Of a stretch of DNA of 64,000 nucleotides, positions 1-8,560 are shown one piece after another. The first letter of the stretch is position 1. Every line of letters starts with the position of its first letter. The notes beneath the pieces are model-generated. The model ran no database searches. It saw only the letters and a list, made by a program, of their open reading frames with translations, and was not told where the DNA came from. A program made the position numbers and the translations under genes. Location of the stretch: contig NZ_JBPODR010000010.1 of the NCBI RefSeq assembly GCF_051201035.1, positions 29,444-93,443 on the forward strand, in the 5' to 3' direction. Origin of the DNA: Thermoanaerobacterium thermosulfurigenes (GTDB lineage: Bacteria; Bacillota; Thermoanaerobacteria; Thermoanaerobacterales; Thermoanaerobacteraceae).

Positions 1-575
1 TAACGATGTTTTTAGCTGCTTTGTCATCTTTAGAGCTTCCGCTTGTTCCTATACAAATCTTGATGGTAAATCTTGTGACGGATGGGTTACCTGCATTAGC
101 ATTGGGGCTTGATCCTGCTGATAAAGACATAATGAATTTAAAGCCGAGAAAGGCAGATGAAAGCATTTTTGCAAACGGTCTTGGAATAAGAATAGGCATC
201 GTTGGAACTTTAATGGCTGTTTGCACGCTGTCATCGTACATATTTGCTTTGACTTATGGCACATTGGACAGGGCAAGAACGATTGCGTTTTCGACTTTAG
301 TCATGGTGGAGCTTATACATTCATTTGAATGCAGGTCTGAAAGACATTTGATATTCGAATTAGGCTTATTTACAAATAAATATCTTGTAGTTGCAGTTAT
401 TGCATCATTTTTGCTTTTTCTCTCAACTATATACATACCATTTTTAAGTGCTGTTTTTAGGACTATACCATTGACTTGGTTTGACTGGTTGGTAGTAGTA
501 TTTTTTTCATCTATAGAATTTGTTTTTAACAATCTGTATACTGCCTTTGTGTTGCCAAAAAAAGAGGCGAAGTAA
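1..575 (+). CDS. Cation-transporting P-type ATPase (Ca2+ type), C-terminal part only
   Basis: This is the last 190 or so residues of a membrane P-type ATPase that pumps cations, probably Ca2+, across the cytoplasmic membrane. The frame is open at the left edge, so the phosphorylation and nucleotide domains lie outside the window and the Met at position 6 is internal. The stretch NLVTDGLPALALG near residues 22-34 matches transmembrane helix 6 of SERCA-like pumps, where Asn, Thr and Asp ligate Ca2+. Four more hydrophobic segments follow, matching the family's C-terminal membrane domain. The gene ends inside a bidirectional terminator shared with the convergent gene. Ion specificity is inferred from the helix-6 motif. 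Confidence 0.88.
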   Translation, partial: TMFLAALSSLELPLVPIQILMVNLVTDGLPALALGLDPADKDIMNLKPRKADESIFANGLGIRIGIVGTLMAVCTLSSYIFALTYGTLDRARTIAFSTLVMVELIHSFECRSERHLIFELGLFTNKYLVVAVIASFLLFLSTIYIPFLSAVFRTIPLTWFDWLVVVFFSSIEFVFNNLYTAFVLPKKEAK

Positions 576-594
576 AATTTACTTCGCTTCTTTT
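564..594. terminator. Bidirectional terminator between the P-type ATPase and the convergent small gene
   Basis: A 13-bp stem (564-576 against 578-590, one G-T pair) is followed by TTTT on the plus strand. The stop codons of both convergent genes fall inside the hairpin, so it probably serves both transcripts. Confidence 0.75.
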
Positions 595-911
595 AAAACT
601 TTCAAAGAATATCTAAGTTCTAAATAATTTACAAGTTTTTTTACCATGTCTTTCTTATCATCATTTATAAAATTCCATTTATGTCTGTAGTCTGCAATGA
701 TGGATTCTGATATTGTACTTTGATTTAACACATCTCTTTCAATGTCTTTGTATATAAAAAGCCTTGAAACTCTTCCAGCACCTTTTGACAATGTCTTCGG
801 ATTTATTCCGTAATCGACGACATCAGCTTGCACTAAAGCATACCAATTGTAGTCGTCTATCTTTCCATATATAATTCCATACTTGTTGGTTTTGCTGTAT
901 ACTTTGATCAT
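579..911 (-). CDS. Conserved hypothetical protein, 110 aa
   Basis: I do not recognise a family. The protein is soluble-looking, Lys/Tyr rich, with no signal peptide or membrane segment. A strong SD (GGAGGAGA on the minus strand) precedes the ATG at 911. It is the last gene of an apparent leftward operon MFS transporter - ndk - this gene, with 53 bp between it and ndk, and it ends in the bidirectional terminator. The SD and its place in the operon support a real gene, but give no clue to function. Confidence 0.7.
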   Translation of the reverse strand: MIKVYSKTNKYGIIYGKIDDYNWYALVQADVVDYGINPKTLSKGAGRVSRLFIYKDIERDVLNQSTISESIIADYRHKWNFINDDKKDMVKKLVNYLELRYSLKVLKEAK

Positions 912-964
912 TGAATATTCTCCTCCAATAGAATTTTTCTTCTATTAGAGTTTATTTACTTGTC

Positions 965-1381
965 CTAAATTTTATTCGCGTATTCTGGAAACCATAAAAG
1001 TATTTCTCTTTTTGCACTTTCTAAGCTGTCAGAGCCATGCACTATATTGAATGTCGTATTTGTGCAAAAATCTCCACGTATTGTACCTGGTTGAGCATCT
1101 TCAATTTTTGTAGGACCGTTTAAGAGTCTTACTATTCTAACAGCATTATCGCCTTCTAAAACCATGGCGAAGACAGGGCCAGACATCATATATCGAATTA
1201 AATCATTGTAAAATGGTTTGTCTTTGTGCTCCTCATAGTGCTTTTGAAGGAGTTCCAAAGAAGGCCATATAACTTTTGCAGCTACAAGATTAAGTCCTTT
1301 GCTTTCGTACCTTTTTAATATCTCGCCTATGAGCCCGCGCTTTACACCGTCTGGCTTTACCATAGCAAATGTCTTTTCCAT
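965..1381 (-). CDS. ndk: Nucleoside diphosphate kinase
   Basis: Transfers the gamma phosphate of ATP to other (d)NDPs through a phosphohistidine intermediate in the cytosol. The 138-residue length is typical of bacterial Ndk. The N-terminal TFAMVKPDGVKRG motif and the active-site NIVHGSDS motif are both present, placing the catalytic His at residue 115. Its ATG abuts the stop of the upstream MFS gene (1382), so the two are surely cotranscribed and probably translationally coupled. Confidence 0.97.
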   Translation of the reverse strand: MEKTFAMVKPDGVKRGLIGEILKRYESKGLNLVAAKVIWPSLELLQKHYEEHKDKPFYNDLIRYMMSGPVFAMVLEGDNAVRIVRLLNGPTKIEDAQPGTIRGDFCTNTTFNIVHGSDSLESAKREILLWFPEYANKI

Positions 1382-2791
1382 TTACATTCCATCCTTTTCT
1401 AAATTATTCTTTTTATTAATTTTATCCCGAACAAGGGATGTTAATGCACAGATTATGGAAAATATCCCTGCTACTATATATGCATCCCTCAATCCAAGTA
1501 AAAACGCACTATTGCTGTTTATTTTGATTGATTCATAAAACATCTGCCTATTGGTAAATATTGCACTTCCCATAGCTATACCGAGGACCATTCCTGCATT
1601 TCTCATTGTGGCTAAGAAGGCAGATGCGATGCCGAGCCTATTTCTTGATACACTGCCCATTATAGAGCTGTTGTTAGGCGTTTGGAAAATTCCGTTGCCA
1701 ATGCCGAAAAGACCTAATCTTAACATTATTGATGCCATCGATGAATGTAATGTCAGTGTAGACATAGAGAAAAGTGCTGTAGCTGTAATCAAAGCGCCAA
1801 TAGTAGATAAAATTTGTGCTCCATATCTGTCAGATAAAATGCCACTTAATGGTGCAACAACAAGCATTATCAACGGGAAAGATGTCATGATTATGCCAGA
1901 TATATCTGTAGAATACCCAATTTTTTGTAAAAGAAAAGGAGTCAAAAACGTCATGGTGTTTTGCGCCATAAAATTTATTAAGGTGCTGAGATTTCCAAAG
2001 GTAAATAATCTTATTTTAAATAAGCTTAAGTCGAGCATTGGAAACTCTACTTTGTATTCTATTATTACAAATGCTATAAAAAATGTTATAGATGTCAATA
2101 GAGATACGATGCTTAAGATAGACGTCCAGCCCCAAGTACCTCCTTCAGATATAAATAGGAGAAGTGCAGTGAGAAAGATAAATGCTGATAATGCCCCAAA
2201 TGGGTCAAATTTCTCTGGAATTCCTTTATTATCTGGAACTACTATTTGAGCCCATATAAAACCAATTATGCCTATTGGTATGTTTATATAGAATATCGAT
2301 CTCCAGCCTAAGTATGTAAGCAAGAAACCACCTAATGTAGGTCCTATCGAAAGCCCTATAGATACGGCCATTGCATTAAAGCCTAATGCTTTCCCTCTTT
2401 CGCTTGGAGGGAATGTAGCAGTTATTATAGCCGGAGCCATTGACATAAGCATACCAGCACCTATAGCTTGAAAGGCCCTTACAATAATAAGCATGTAGAT
2501 ATTGTTTGACATACTTAATATGGCGGAAGTGACGGAAAAAGTTATAAGACCATACTGATATAGTTTTTTATAGCCTACCATATCTCCAAGCCTGCCAAAT
2601 GTCAACATTAAACTTGAAAGCATTAATAAGTATGTCATCGAAATCCAGCTAGTAGTAGTAATATCTGTGTGGAAAATTTTTGCTAGTTGTGGCATTGCAA
2701 TATTTGTTACACTGCCGTCTATAGGCCCCATGACTGTTCCTATTAGTACAGCAGATAAGATTATCCATTTATTAGTGCGAAGATTTTCCAT
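1382..2791 (-). CDS. MFS transporter, DHA2 (14-TMS drug:H+ antiporter) family
   Basis: A 469-residue multi-pass inner-membrane protein resembling EmrB/QacA-type proton-coupled efflux pumps. About 14 hydrophobic segments can be counted. The motif GRLGDMVGYKKLY near residue 67 is the MFS loop 2-3 signature, and GPTLGGFL near residue 150 matches antiporter motif C of drug exporters. It is first in the leftward operon with ndk. A candidate extended -10 (TGTTATAAT on the minus strand, plus 2841-2849) lies about 50 bp upstream. The substrate cannot be deduced, and no dedicated regulator is adjacent. Confidence 0.9.
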   Translation of the reverse strand: MENLRTNKWIILSAVLIGTVMGPIDGSVTNIAMPQLAKIFHTDITTTSWISMTYLLMLSSLMLTFGRLGDMVGYKKLYQYGLITFSVTSAILSMSNNIYMLIIVRAFQAIGAGMLMSMAPAIITATFPPSERGKALGFNAMAVSIGLSIGPTLGGFLLTYLGWRSIFYINIPIGIIGFIWAQIVVPDNKGIPEKFDPFGALSAFIFLTALLLFISEGGTWGWTSILSIVSLLTSITFFIAFVIIEYKVEFPMLDLSLFKIRLFTFGNLSTLINFMAQNTMTFLTPFLLQKIGYSTDISGIIMTSFPLIMLVVAPLSGILSDRYGAQILSTIGALITATALFSMSTLTLHSSMASIMLRLGLFGIGNGIFQTPNNSSIMGSVSRNRLGIASAFLATMRNAGMVLGIAMGSAIFTNRQMFYESIKINSNSAFLLGLRDAYIVAGIFSIICALTSLVRDKINKKNNLEKDGM

Positions 2792-2903
2792 TTGCGCCTT
2801 TTCCTTTCCTGTAGTTTCTATAGTGGTTTTGACATAAAAAATTATAACACAGTTTTTGCATAAAAACGAAATGAAATATGATTTTGCGGTTCATCGTCAT
2901 GTA

Positions 2904-2932
2904 TTGCTTTTTTTGTTAAATATGTCTATAAT
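2904..2932 (+). promoter_or_regulatory. Candidate sigma-A promoter for amj
   Basis: TTGCTT at 2904-2909, a 17-bp spacer and TATAAT at 2927-2932, about 35 bp upstream of the amj start. It lies in the divergent region shared with the leftward MFS operon. Confidence 0.5.
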
Positions 2933-2966
2933 TTAACTTGTATATTTTAGCTTAGGATGTGTGCAG

Positions 2967-3776
2967 ATGGTAGATGTAAAGAGGCTATTAATCGTTTGCT
3001 TTTTCACAATGATAATAAATTTGATCGATACATTATCGTATTCTATAAGGCCATCCGGCGTAAGGACCAGGAAGCTGGCAGTTTCATTATCATTGTTTAA
3101 TATAATGGCTGTAATTTCCAGATTATCAAACATGATTCAAGGGCCCTTTTTAGGAAGTCTTGTTGATATATCCATAAAGTACAAAATGGTTTCAGCGCTA
3201 AGCATCGATATGAGATTTGTATTGTTGTCGGCTACATTAGGCGCTGTCATAGGTGCGCCGTTAATGCCTACGTTTGTTTCAGTGTTTTCGTCTGCCATAA
3301 ATGGCATGGAGAAAGCTGGATCTGTGCCGAAACTTGTACTCATGTCTTTAAAGTGGAGCAGCATAAAGAAAATAAGGACTAAGATAGTTTTACCTAAGTT
3401 TAGCATGTTAAAAGGCATCAAAGAGACGAAAATACCTAAGAGCTTTCTGGTTTACAATGTGATAATCACTTCTATATACACAACAGGCATTATATCGTCT
3501 TTGTATGCAGGTGCATTGCTGCCTGAATTTAGAACTACAGCAAGTTTGCTTTCGGGAATAGTCAATGGCTTTGCCACAATTCTTTTGACAGTCATTGTCG
3601 ATCCTGTTGCAGCACTTATTACGGATCAAGCACTGGCTGGGAAAAGAACACAGCAAGATGTAAACACAATGGTGATATTATTAGTATTCGGAAAAATAAT
3701 AGGTACGCTATTGGCGCAAATAGTCTTTGTACCGGCGTCTCATTTGATTCTCTTTGTCACAAAATTAATTGTTTAA
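2967..3776 (+). CDS. amj: Lipid II flippase Amj family protein
   Basis: Membrane protein of about 269 residues that matches the Amj (B. subtilis YdaH, DUF2837) family, an alternative to MurJ for flipping the peptidoglycan precursor lipid II. The N-terminal stretch with IDTLSYSIRPSGVRT and LSLFNIMAVISRLSNMIQ is what I recognise as the family signature, and the size agrees. At least six hydrophobic segments are visible. The ATG at 2967 sits 9 nt from AGGA; the in-frame GTG at 2961 is too close to it. In B. subtilis amj is an envelope-stress gene. Here it is monocistronic and divergent from the MFS operon. Confidence 0.85.
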   Translation: MVDVKRLLIVCFFTMIINLIDTLSYSIRPSGVRTRKLAVSLSLFNIMAVISRLSNMIQGPFLGSLVDISIKYKMVSALSIDMRFVLLSATLGAVIGAPLMPTFVSVFSSAINGMEKAGSVPKLVLMSLKWSSIKKIRTKIVLPKFSMLKGIKETKIPKSFLVYNVIITSIYTTGIISSLYAGALLPEFRTTASLLSGIVNGFATILLTVIVDPVAALITDQALAGKRTQQDVNTMVILLVFGKIIGTLLAQIVFVPASHLILFVTKLIV

Positions 3777-3858
3777 TGAAAATTTAACACAGAAGAAACA
3801 AAAATAGTGTATAATATATAAAAAGGATTCTTATGAGGATCAAAGGAGATGGATAGCC

Positions 3859-4335
3859 TTGAATTTTGTAAATCCGACAAAAGGCGTTTTGGATATTGAT
3901 AAGATGTTTAATGATATTGTGGAGTTTATAAAAGATGATAAGAATTCCAAGTACAAGCTTATGATAGGGACTGATTCACAGCCTGGTAAAGTCATATGCT
4001 TTGTTTCGGCAGTGATTATATATCGCGAAGGAAAAGGTGCAAGGTATTACTACAGGAAGTTTCAACATAAAAAAATTCCATCTCTAAGGCAAAGGATTTT
4101 TATGGAGGCTAATTACAGCATAGAGCTTGCAAATATATTGTCATCAAAATTTGAAAAAATGGGTAAGAAGGATTTTAATATAGAGATACATCTTGATGTT
4201 GGCGAGAATGGCATGACGAAAGATATTATAAAAGAAGTAGTGGGAATGGTTACTGGCTGTGGCTTTGATGCACAGGTAAAACCTGATTCATACGGAGCAA
4301 GCAAAGTAGCTGATAAACACACAAAGTCGATGTAA
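3859..4335 (+). CDS. YkuK family protein, RNase H-like fold (DUF458)
   Basis: A 158-residue cytosolic protein resembling B. subtilis YkuK, a family of unknown function predicted to have an RNase H-like fold. Visible family features are MIGTDSQPGK near residue 35, LDVGENG near 117 and a C-terminal KPDSYGASKVADKHTK block, with acidic residues where metal ligands would be expected. The start is TTG at 3859, 8 nt after AAAGGAGAT; the nearby ATG at 3849 is out of frame. A rho-independent terminator follows directly. Nuclease activity is not established for the family. Confidence 0.85.
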   Translation: MNFVNPTKGVLDIDKMFNDIVEFIKDDKNSKYKLMIGTDSQPGKVICFVSAVIIYREGKGARYYYRKFQHKKIPSLRQRIFMEANYSIELANILSSKFEKMGKKDFNIEIHLDVGENGMTKDIIKEVVGMVTGCGFDAQVKPDSYGASKVADKHTKSM

Positions 4336-4348
4336 ATCATGTTCAATG

Positions 4349-4376
4349 AAAACCTCTTTTGAGGTTTTTATTTTTT
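4349..4376 (+). terminator. Rho-independent terminator after the ykuK-like gene
   Basis: Stem AAAACCTC / GAGGTTTT with a TTTT loop, followed by a T-rich tail, 14 bp after the stop codon. Confidence 0.8.
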
Positions 4377-4422
4377 GGCAGTACATTGCAAATTAAATTT
4401 TGAAAAATCATTTTTTTAACTA

Positions 4423-4491
4423 TTGCAATATTGGCAGCAAGTGGTATAATTAAATTAAGGAAATAAAATATTAATTAATAATAATTATTAT
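4423..4491 (+). promoter_or_regulatory. fprA promoter with AT-rich palindrome (PerR/Fur-like candidate operator)
   Basis: TTGCAA at 4423-4428, a 16-bp spacer and an extended -10 TGGTATAAT at 4442-4450. A perfect 14-bp palindrome ATAATAATTATTAT lies at 4478-4491, between the presumed start site and the SD of fprA. Fur-superfamily boxes such as PerR's are AT-rich inverted repeats, and PerR is known to control the fpr/nror system in Clostridium acetobutylicum. The spacing is not the canonical 7-1-7, so the assignment is tentative. Confidence 0.4.
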
Positions 4492-4506
4492 CTATGGGGT
4501 GATATT

Positions 4507-5694
4507 ATGGATAAAGTCGTTAAAATAAAAAATGATGTTTACTGGGTGGGAGTTTTGGATCCTGATCTTGAGTATTTTGATATAGTATGGAGAACACCAT
4601 GGGGAACATCTTACAATTCATATCTTGTAAAAGGAAAAGAAAAAATTGCATTGATTGAAACGGTAAAAGAGCCATTTTACGATGAGTACGTCGATAAGAT
4701 AAAAAGCCTTGTAAATTTAAAAGACATTGATTATATTATTGTAGACCATACAGAACCTGATCATTCTGGTGCATTGCCGAAACTTCTCAAAGAGGCGGTA
4801 AACGCAGAAGTCATTGGCAGCAGGACGGCTATAACTTTTTTGAAAGGACAGATAAACCGCGATTTTAAGTTTAGAATAGTAAATGATGGTGACTCTATTG
4901 ATTTAGGCGGTAAGACATTAAAATTCATCATGGCACCGTTTCTTCATTGGCCAGATACGATGTTCACTTATTTAGAGGAAGAAAGAATTTTATTTACATG
5001 CGATGCTTTTGGCTGCCATTATACACCTAAACATCTTTTTAACGATCTTGAAGATGATTTTAAAGAAGCTTACAAGCTTTACTTTGATTCCATCATAAGC
5101 CCATTTAAGCCAAAGGTTTTGGAGGCATTGGAAAAAATTAAGGATATTCCTCTTGATGTAATAGCAGTAGGACATGGACCTGTGCTGAGGGAAAATATCG
5201 ATAAGTATTTGCAGGATTATGAGAAGTGGAGCAAAGAAGATGTAGCTCAAAAAAAGAAAGTGCTCATATACTATGTTTCTGCATACGGAAACACGAGAAA
5301 AATGGCTGAGGAGATTGGCAATGGCATAAAAGATTCTGGAGTTATAGATGTTGAAATATACAACGCAAAAGCTGTTGATTTAGATGATGTTAGAGATAAG
5401 ATTGAAAAAGCAGATGGACTTTTGTTTGGTTCCCCTACAATTACCGGTGATGCTGTTGAACCTATATGGAATGTCATAGATAGAATAAATCCAATAAAGA
5501 ATAAAAATAAGCCTGCTGCAGTTTTCGGATCTTATGGATGGAGTGGCGAGGCAATACCATTGATGGAAGAAAGGCTAAAAGGTCTTAAACTTAATTTAGT
5601 TGAGCCGGGTCTTAAAGTTAATTTTATTCCAAGTGATGACGATATTGAAAGATGCAGAGATTTTGGAAGAATATTTGCTTCATCGCTTGTATAA
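4507..5694 (+). CDS. fprA: FprA-family A-type flavoprotein (flavodiiron protein)
   Basis: Flavodiiron protein of 395 residues that reduces O2 to water (or NO to N2O) in the cytosol with electrons from rubredoxin. The N-terminal metallo-beta-lactamase-like domain carries diiron ligands in HTEPDHSG (H81, E83, D85, H86), then H147, D167 and H223. The C-terminal flavodoxin domain (about residues 252-395) has the FMN-binding YYVSAYGNTRKM loop. A rubredoxin-reductase-like flavoprotein follows in the same direction 75 bp on, giving an NADH -> NROR -> rubredoxin -> FprA chain. No rubredoxin gene is in the window, so that partner must be elsewhere. Confidence 0.95.
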   Translation: MDKVVKIKNDVYWVGVLDPDLEYFDIVWRTPWGTSYNSYLVKGKEKIALIETVKEPFYDEYVDKIKSLVNLKDIDYIIVDHTEPDHSGALPKLLKEAVNAEVIGSRTAITFLKGQINRDFKFRIVNDGDSIDLGGKTLKFIMAPFLHWPDTMFTYLEEERILFTCDAFGCHYTPKHLFNDLEDDFKEAYKLYFDSIISPFKPKVLEALEKIKDIPLDVIAVGHGPVLRENIDKYLQDYEKWSKEDVAQKKKVLIYYVSAYGNTRKMAEEIGNGIKDSGVIDVEIYNAKAVDLDDVRDKIEKADGLLFGSPTITGDAVEPIWNVIDRINPIKNKNKPAAVFGSYGWSGEAIPLMEERLKGLKLNLVEPGLKVNFIPSDDDIERCRDFGRIFASSLV

Positions 5695-5769
5695 CATAAG
5701 AGTTTTATATGCGTGCTGCATATAACACAAATTAAAATTTTCACATATAAAATTTGGAAAGGACTGATA

Positions 5770-6960
5770 ATGATGAATTTCATAATAATAGGAAACGGGA
5801 TTGCTGCACTTCAAGCTGCTGAAAATATCAGAAAGAACGATGGTGAATCAAAAATTACGATGATTTCGAGGGAGAAATACAACACATATTACAGGGTGAA
5901 ATTGTCACATTTACTTGGGCAGCAATTTGATTTGGAAAAATTATATGTAAAGCCTGATCAATGGTATAAAGATAACAATATAGACGTTTTGCTTAAGAGA
6001 AATGTGCTTTCAGTAGATACAGATAAAAAAATTGTGAAGTTGGATGACGGCAGCATTTTAACATATGATGTTCTCATAATCGCATCTGGAAGTCATAGTT
6101 TTGTTCCACAAGTTAAAGGAAACGATAAAAAAGGTGTTTACACTGTGAGAAGCCTTGACGATGTGGAAAAATTAAACGAGTATATAAATGGCAAAAAACG
6201 AGGTGTAGTAGTGGGCGGTGGATTGTTAGGACTCGAAGCGGCCTGGTCATTAAGACAAAGTGGTTACGACATGACAGTTGTAGAATTTTTTCCAAGGTTG
6301 CTGCCTAAACAGTCTGACGAGGAAGGATCAAGGATTATTGAAAAGATCATTAAAGATAGCGGTATAAATCTTGTATTAGGTGCAGAAGTAGAGGGGATAA
6401 TTGGTGATACAGCAGACGGTGTTATGCTTAAAAATGGAATTAAAATAGATGCTGATTTTGTGATATTTTCAGCAGGCGTAAGGCCAAATTTGGATGCGAT
6501 TAAAGATTCAGGCATAAAAGTCAATAAAGGAATTGTAGTTGATGATTTTATGAAGACAAATATTGACGATGTATATGCAGCAGGTGATGTTGCTGAGCAC
6601 AACGGCAAAATATATGGGCTTTGGACCGTCGCTTTGGCTCAAGGGAGGACGGCAGGTTTAAATGCTGTTGGTGTTAATACGGTATACAAAGAAGTCCTTC
6701 CGTCAAGCACATTGAAGATAACTGGTGTGGATGTTTTTTCATCGGGAAATATTTTCGATGAAGCTGCTATATCCTACAGATATAAAGATGGAAATACTTA
6801 TTATAAATTGTTTGTTAAAGAAAATAAATTGATAGGAACAATTCTCATAGGTGATATAAGCTATTCTACAAAAATAAAGAAAGTCATAGATTCTGGGCTT
6901 GATTTAAAAGAGCTTTTAGATTCATCTAATGATGCCAAGGAAATATTAGAAAAAATATAA
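5770..6960 (+). CDS. NAD(P)/FAD-dependent oxidoreductase, NADH:rubredoxin reductase-like
   Basis: A 396-residue two-dinucleotide-binding-domain flavoprotein of the rubredoxin/nitrite-reductase-like class. The FAD motif IIIGNGIAALQAAE is at the N-terminus, the NAD(P) motif VVVGGGLLGLEAAW lies near residue 146, and the second FAD motif VYAAGDVAE lies near 270. The start was set at ATG 5770, 6 nt after AAAGGA, rather than the upstream ATG at 5713, which has no SD. Pairing with fprA supports a role in NADH-driven O2 scavenging, as for C. acetobutylicum NROR. Nitrite reductase small-subunit or Fe-S domains are absent. Confidence 0.85.
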   Translation: MMNFIIIGNGIAALQAAENIRKNDGESKITMISREKYNTYYRVKLSHLLGQQFDLEKLYVKPDQWYKDNNIDVLLKRNVLSVDTDKKIVKLDDGSILTYDVLIIASGSHSFVPQVKGNDKKGVYTVRSLDDVEKLNEYINGKKRGVVVGGGLLGLEAAWSLRQSGYDMTVVEFFPRLLPKQSDEEGSRIIEKIIKDSGINLVLGAEVEGIIGDTADGVMLKNGIKIDADFVIFSAGVRPNLDAIKDSGIKVNKGIVVDDFMKTNIDDVYAAGDVAEHNGKIYGLWTVALAQGRTAGLNAVGVNTVYKEVLPSSTLKITGVDVFSSGNIFDEAAISYRYKDGNTYYKLFVKENKLIGTILIGDISYSTKIKKVIDSGLDLKELLDSSNDAKEILEKI

Positions 6961-6993
6961 TACTTGGCAATCCAAGTATTATAAGGTTTTTTT
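6957..6993. terminator. Terminator between the NROR-like gene and the convergent PAP2 gene
   Basis: Perfect 11-bp stem ATAATACTTGG / CCAAGTATTAT (6957-6967, 6972-6982) with a CAAT loop. A run of seven T starts 4 nt after the stem. It overlaps both stop codons. Confidence 0.7.
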
Positions 6994-7842
6994 GTTAAGC
7001 TTGAGTTTATTGAATAGAAGTGGTGCTCCAATTGAAATCCATAATCCGCCAATGAAATATCTAAATGCATTGAAAATTTCTGTATAAGGCAGCAAATATT
7101 TCAAAGTGCTTAATATTACAGCAAAAATTGATATACCAATTATCAACTTTGCTATTTGACCTTTAACCGTGTTATTTACGGTAAATTTAAAGTAATGTTG
7201 GTCAATAAAATATCCTATCATTGTACCAGATGCCAATTCCATGTATTCGAAATTTTCATTGTATGGAAATAAAATTATCAATCCTAAAGGCACAATTAGC
7301 GAAAGAATTATCTTATATATAAGCTTTATATCATACTTACCTTCGATTATTATGCTGTCTACAAGTTCCGCGACTATTATCACTAACAAAGCGATTAAAA
7401 TTCCACCAACTATATCGACAGGCCAGTGAACGCCAAGGTACAACCGCGAAAGGGAGACGAGTATTATTGAAGCAACACCTAAAATTTTTGTGATTTTCTT
7501 ATTGTATTTAAACATCATTGTGCCCCAAAACGTAGTTGTACCTTGTGCATGGCCACTGGGAAATGAATATCCGCCAGCGGATTGTGTAAAAATCGATCTG
7601 ATACCAGGGTATCCAATTGGCCTTTGAACCATTGTTACGTTTTTTATTACTGTATTGACGTATATAGATGACAAAAGCACTAACCCCAATTTAAGTCCAA
7701 ATCTTTTATCAATGCACCAATAAAATAAAGGCAGTGCTAAAAAATAAAATAATGAGCTTCCCATCATTGTTATACATATAAAAAAATAATCTAAAATTGG
7801 ATTTGATAGAAGCTGAATATCCTTTATTATGGCTGCTTGCAT
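6979..7842 (-). CDS. PAP2-family membrane phosphatase
   Basis: A 287-residue polytopic membrane protein of the type 2 phosphatidic acid phosphatase family; members dephosphorylate lipid phosphates such as undecaprenyl diphosphate or phosphatidic acid at the membrane. The three family motifs are visible in order: K(x6)RP as KNVTMVQRP, PSGHAQG with the catalytic His, and SRLYLGVHWPVDIVGG with the nucleophilic His. The ATG at 7842 follows GAGGTGATAAA. The long C-terminal part contains several more hydrophobic helices. The substrate is not predictable. Confidence 0.9.
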   Translation of the reverse strand: MQAAIIKDIQLLSNPILDYFFICITMMGSSLFYFLALPLFYWCIDKRFGLKLGLVLLSSIYVNTVIKNVTMVQRPIGYPGIRSIFTQSAGGYSFPSGHAQGTTTFWGTMMFKYNKKITKILGVASIILVSLSRLYLGVHWPVDIVGGILIALLVIIVAELVDSIIIEGKYDIKLIYKIILSLIVPLGLIILFPYNENFEYMELASGTMIGYFIDQHYFKFTVNNTVKGQIAKLIIGISIFAVILSTLKYLLPYTEIFNAFRYFIGGLWISIGAPLLFNKLKLNKKTL

Positions 7843-8007
7843 TTTATCACCTCGATATATATATTCTACAAGTTTGCAAATCTTCCTTCAATATTAATTG
7901 AGTAATTCATAAAATTATTTATAATCATCTTTGTCGAAAATTATTTTCTTTTAGAAAGAAGGATTTTTAAAATTTATAAAGAATAATAATATATAGGTGG
8001 TGTTAAT

Positions 8008-8478
8008 GTGAAAGCTGAAAAGATATTTTTGAGAGATGTGGAAAAGAGGGACAAAAAGTCATTTTCTATATGGCTTAAAGATGTTGATGTAGTGAAATTT
8101 TTGATAGACATGTTTAAGGTGTCAAGAAAAAGTGAAAATGTATTGAATATTCCCTTCGGGAAAAACAGAAAAATATTTATACTGCAAACAAATGAAGGAG
8201 AAAATATAGGTTTTTGTGGACTTTACAATATCAACTGGCAGCTTAAAAGATGTAGCATGTATGTTTACATCGACGATTGTGAAAATGTAAGCGATGATGT
8301 TATTAGCGATGCTATGAATTCTATTGTAAAAAGCATAGATCTTTTGAAGAAATTCAGGATATTAGAAGTTCACGCTAAAGCTGACATCTTGAAAAAATAT
8401 ATAGAAAAAATGAACGATGGTAAAAAGTGCGATAATGAGTTTGTTTTTGAGATAGGATTAAACGGTAAAATTGTGTGA
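8008..8478 (+). CDS. GNAT-like hypothetical protein
   Basis: A 156-residue soluble protein. The opening IFLRDVEKRD and the stretch ENIGFCGLYNINWQLKRCSMYVYI resemble the first strands and central hairpin of RimJ/RimL-type GNAT acetyltransferases. The acetyl-CoA pyrophosphate loop (Q/RxxGxG/A) is not apparent, so this may be a degenerate or non-catalytic member. GTG start at 8008 with AGGTGG upstream. It is divergent from the PAP2 gene and is followed by a small hairpin and pgsA. Confidence 0.6.
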   Translation: MKAEKIFLRDVEKRDKKSFSIWLKDVDVVKFLIDMFKVSRKSENVLNIPFGKNRKIFILQTNEGENIGFCGLYNINWQLKRCSMYVYIDDCENVSDDVISDAMNSIVKSIDLLKKFRILEVHAKADILKKYIEKMNDGKKCDNEFVFEIGLNGKIV

Positions 8479-8506
8479 AGGCCTTGAAGGCCTTTATTTA
8501 CTTTTT
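8478..8506 (+). terminator. Weak hairpin terminator after the GNAT-like gene
   Basis: A 6-bp GC-rich stem AAGGCC / GGCCTT with loop TTGAA, followed by a T-rich stretch, directly after the stop codon. Confidence 0.5.
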
Positions 8507-8560
8507 GTTAAATAAATAATATAATACAATACAAGCGATATTTATTTAAGAGGTGCTTTT

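Noticed and set aside
1551..2249. Long plus-strand open frame opposite the MFS gene
   Set aside because: It is a mirror of the MFS coding sequence, has no SD and no recognisable domain.
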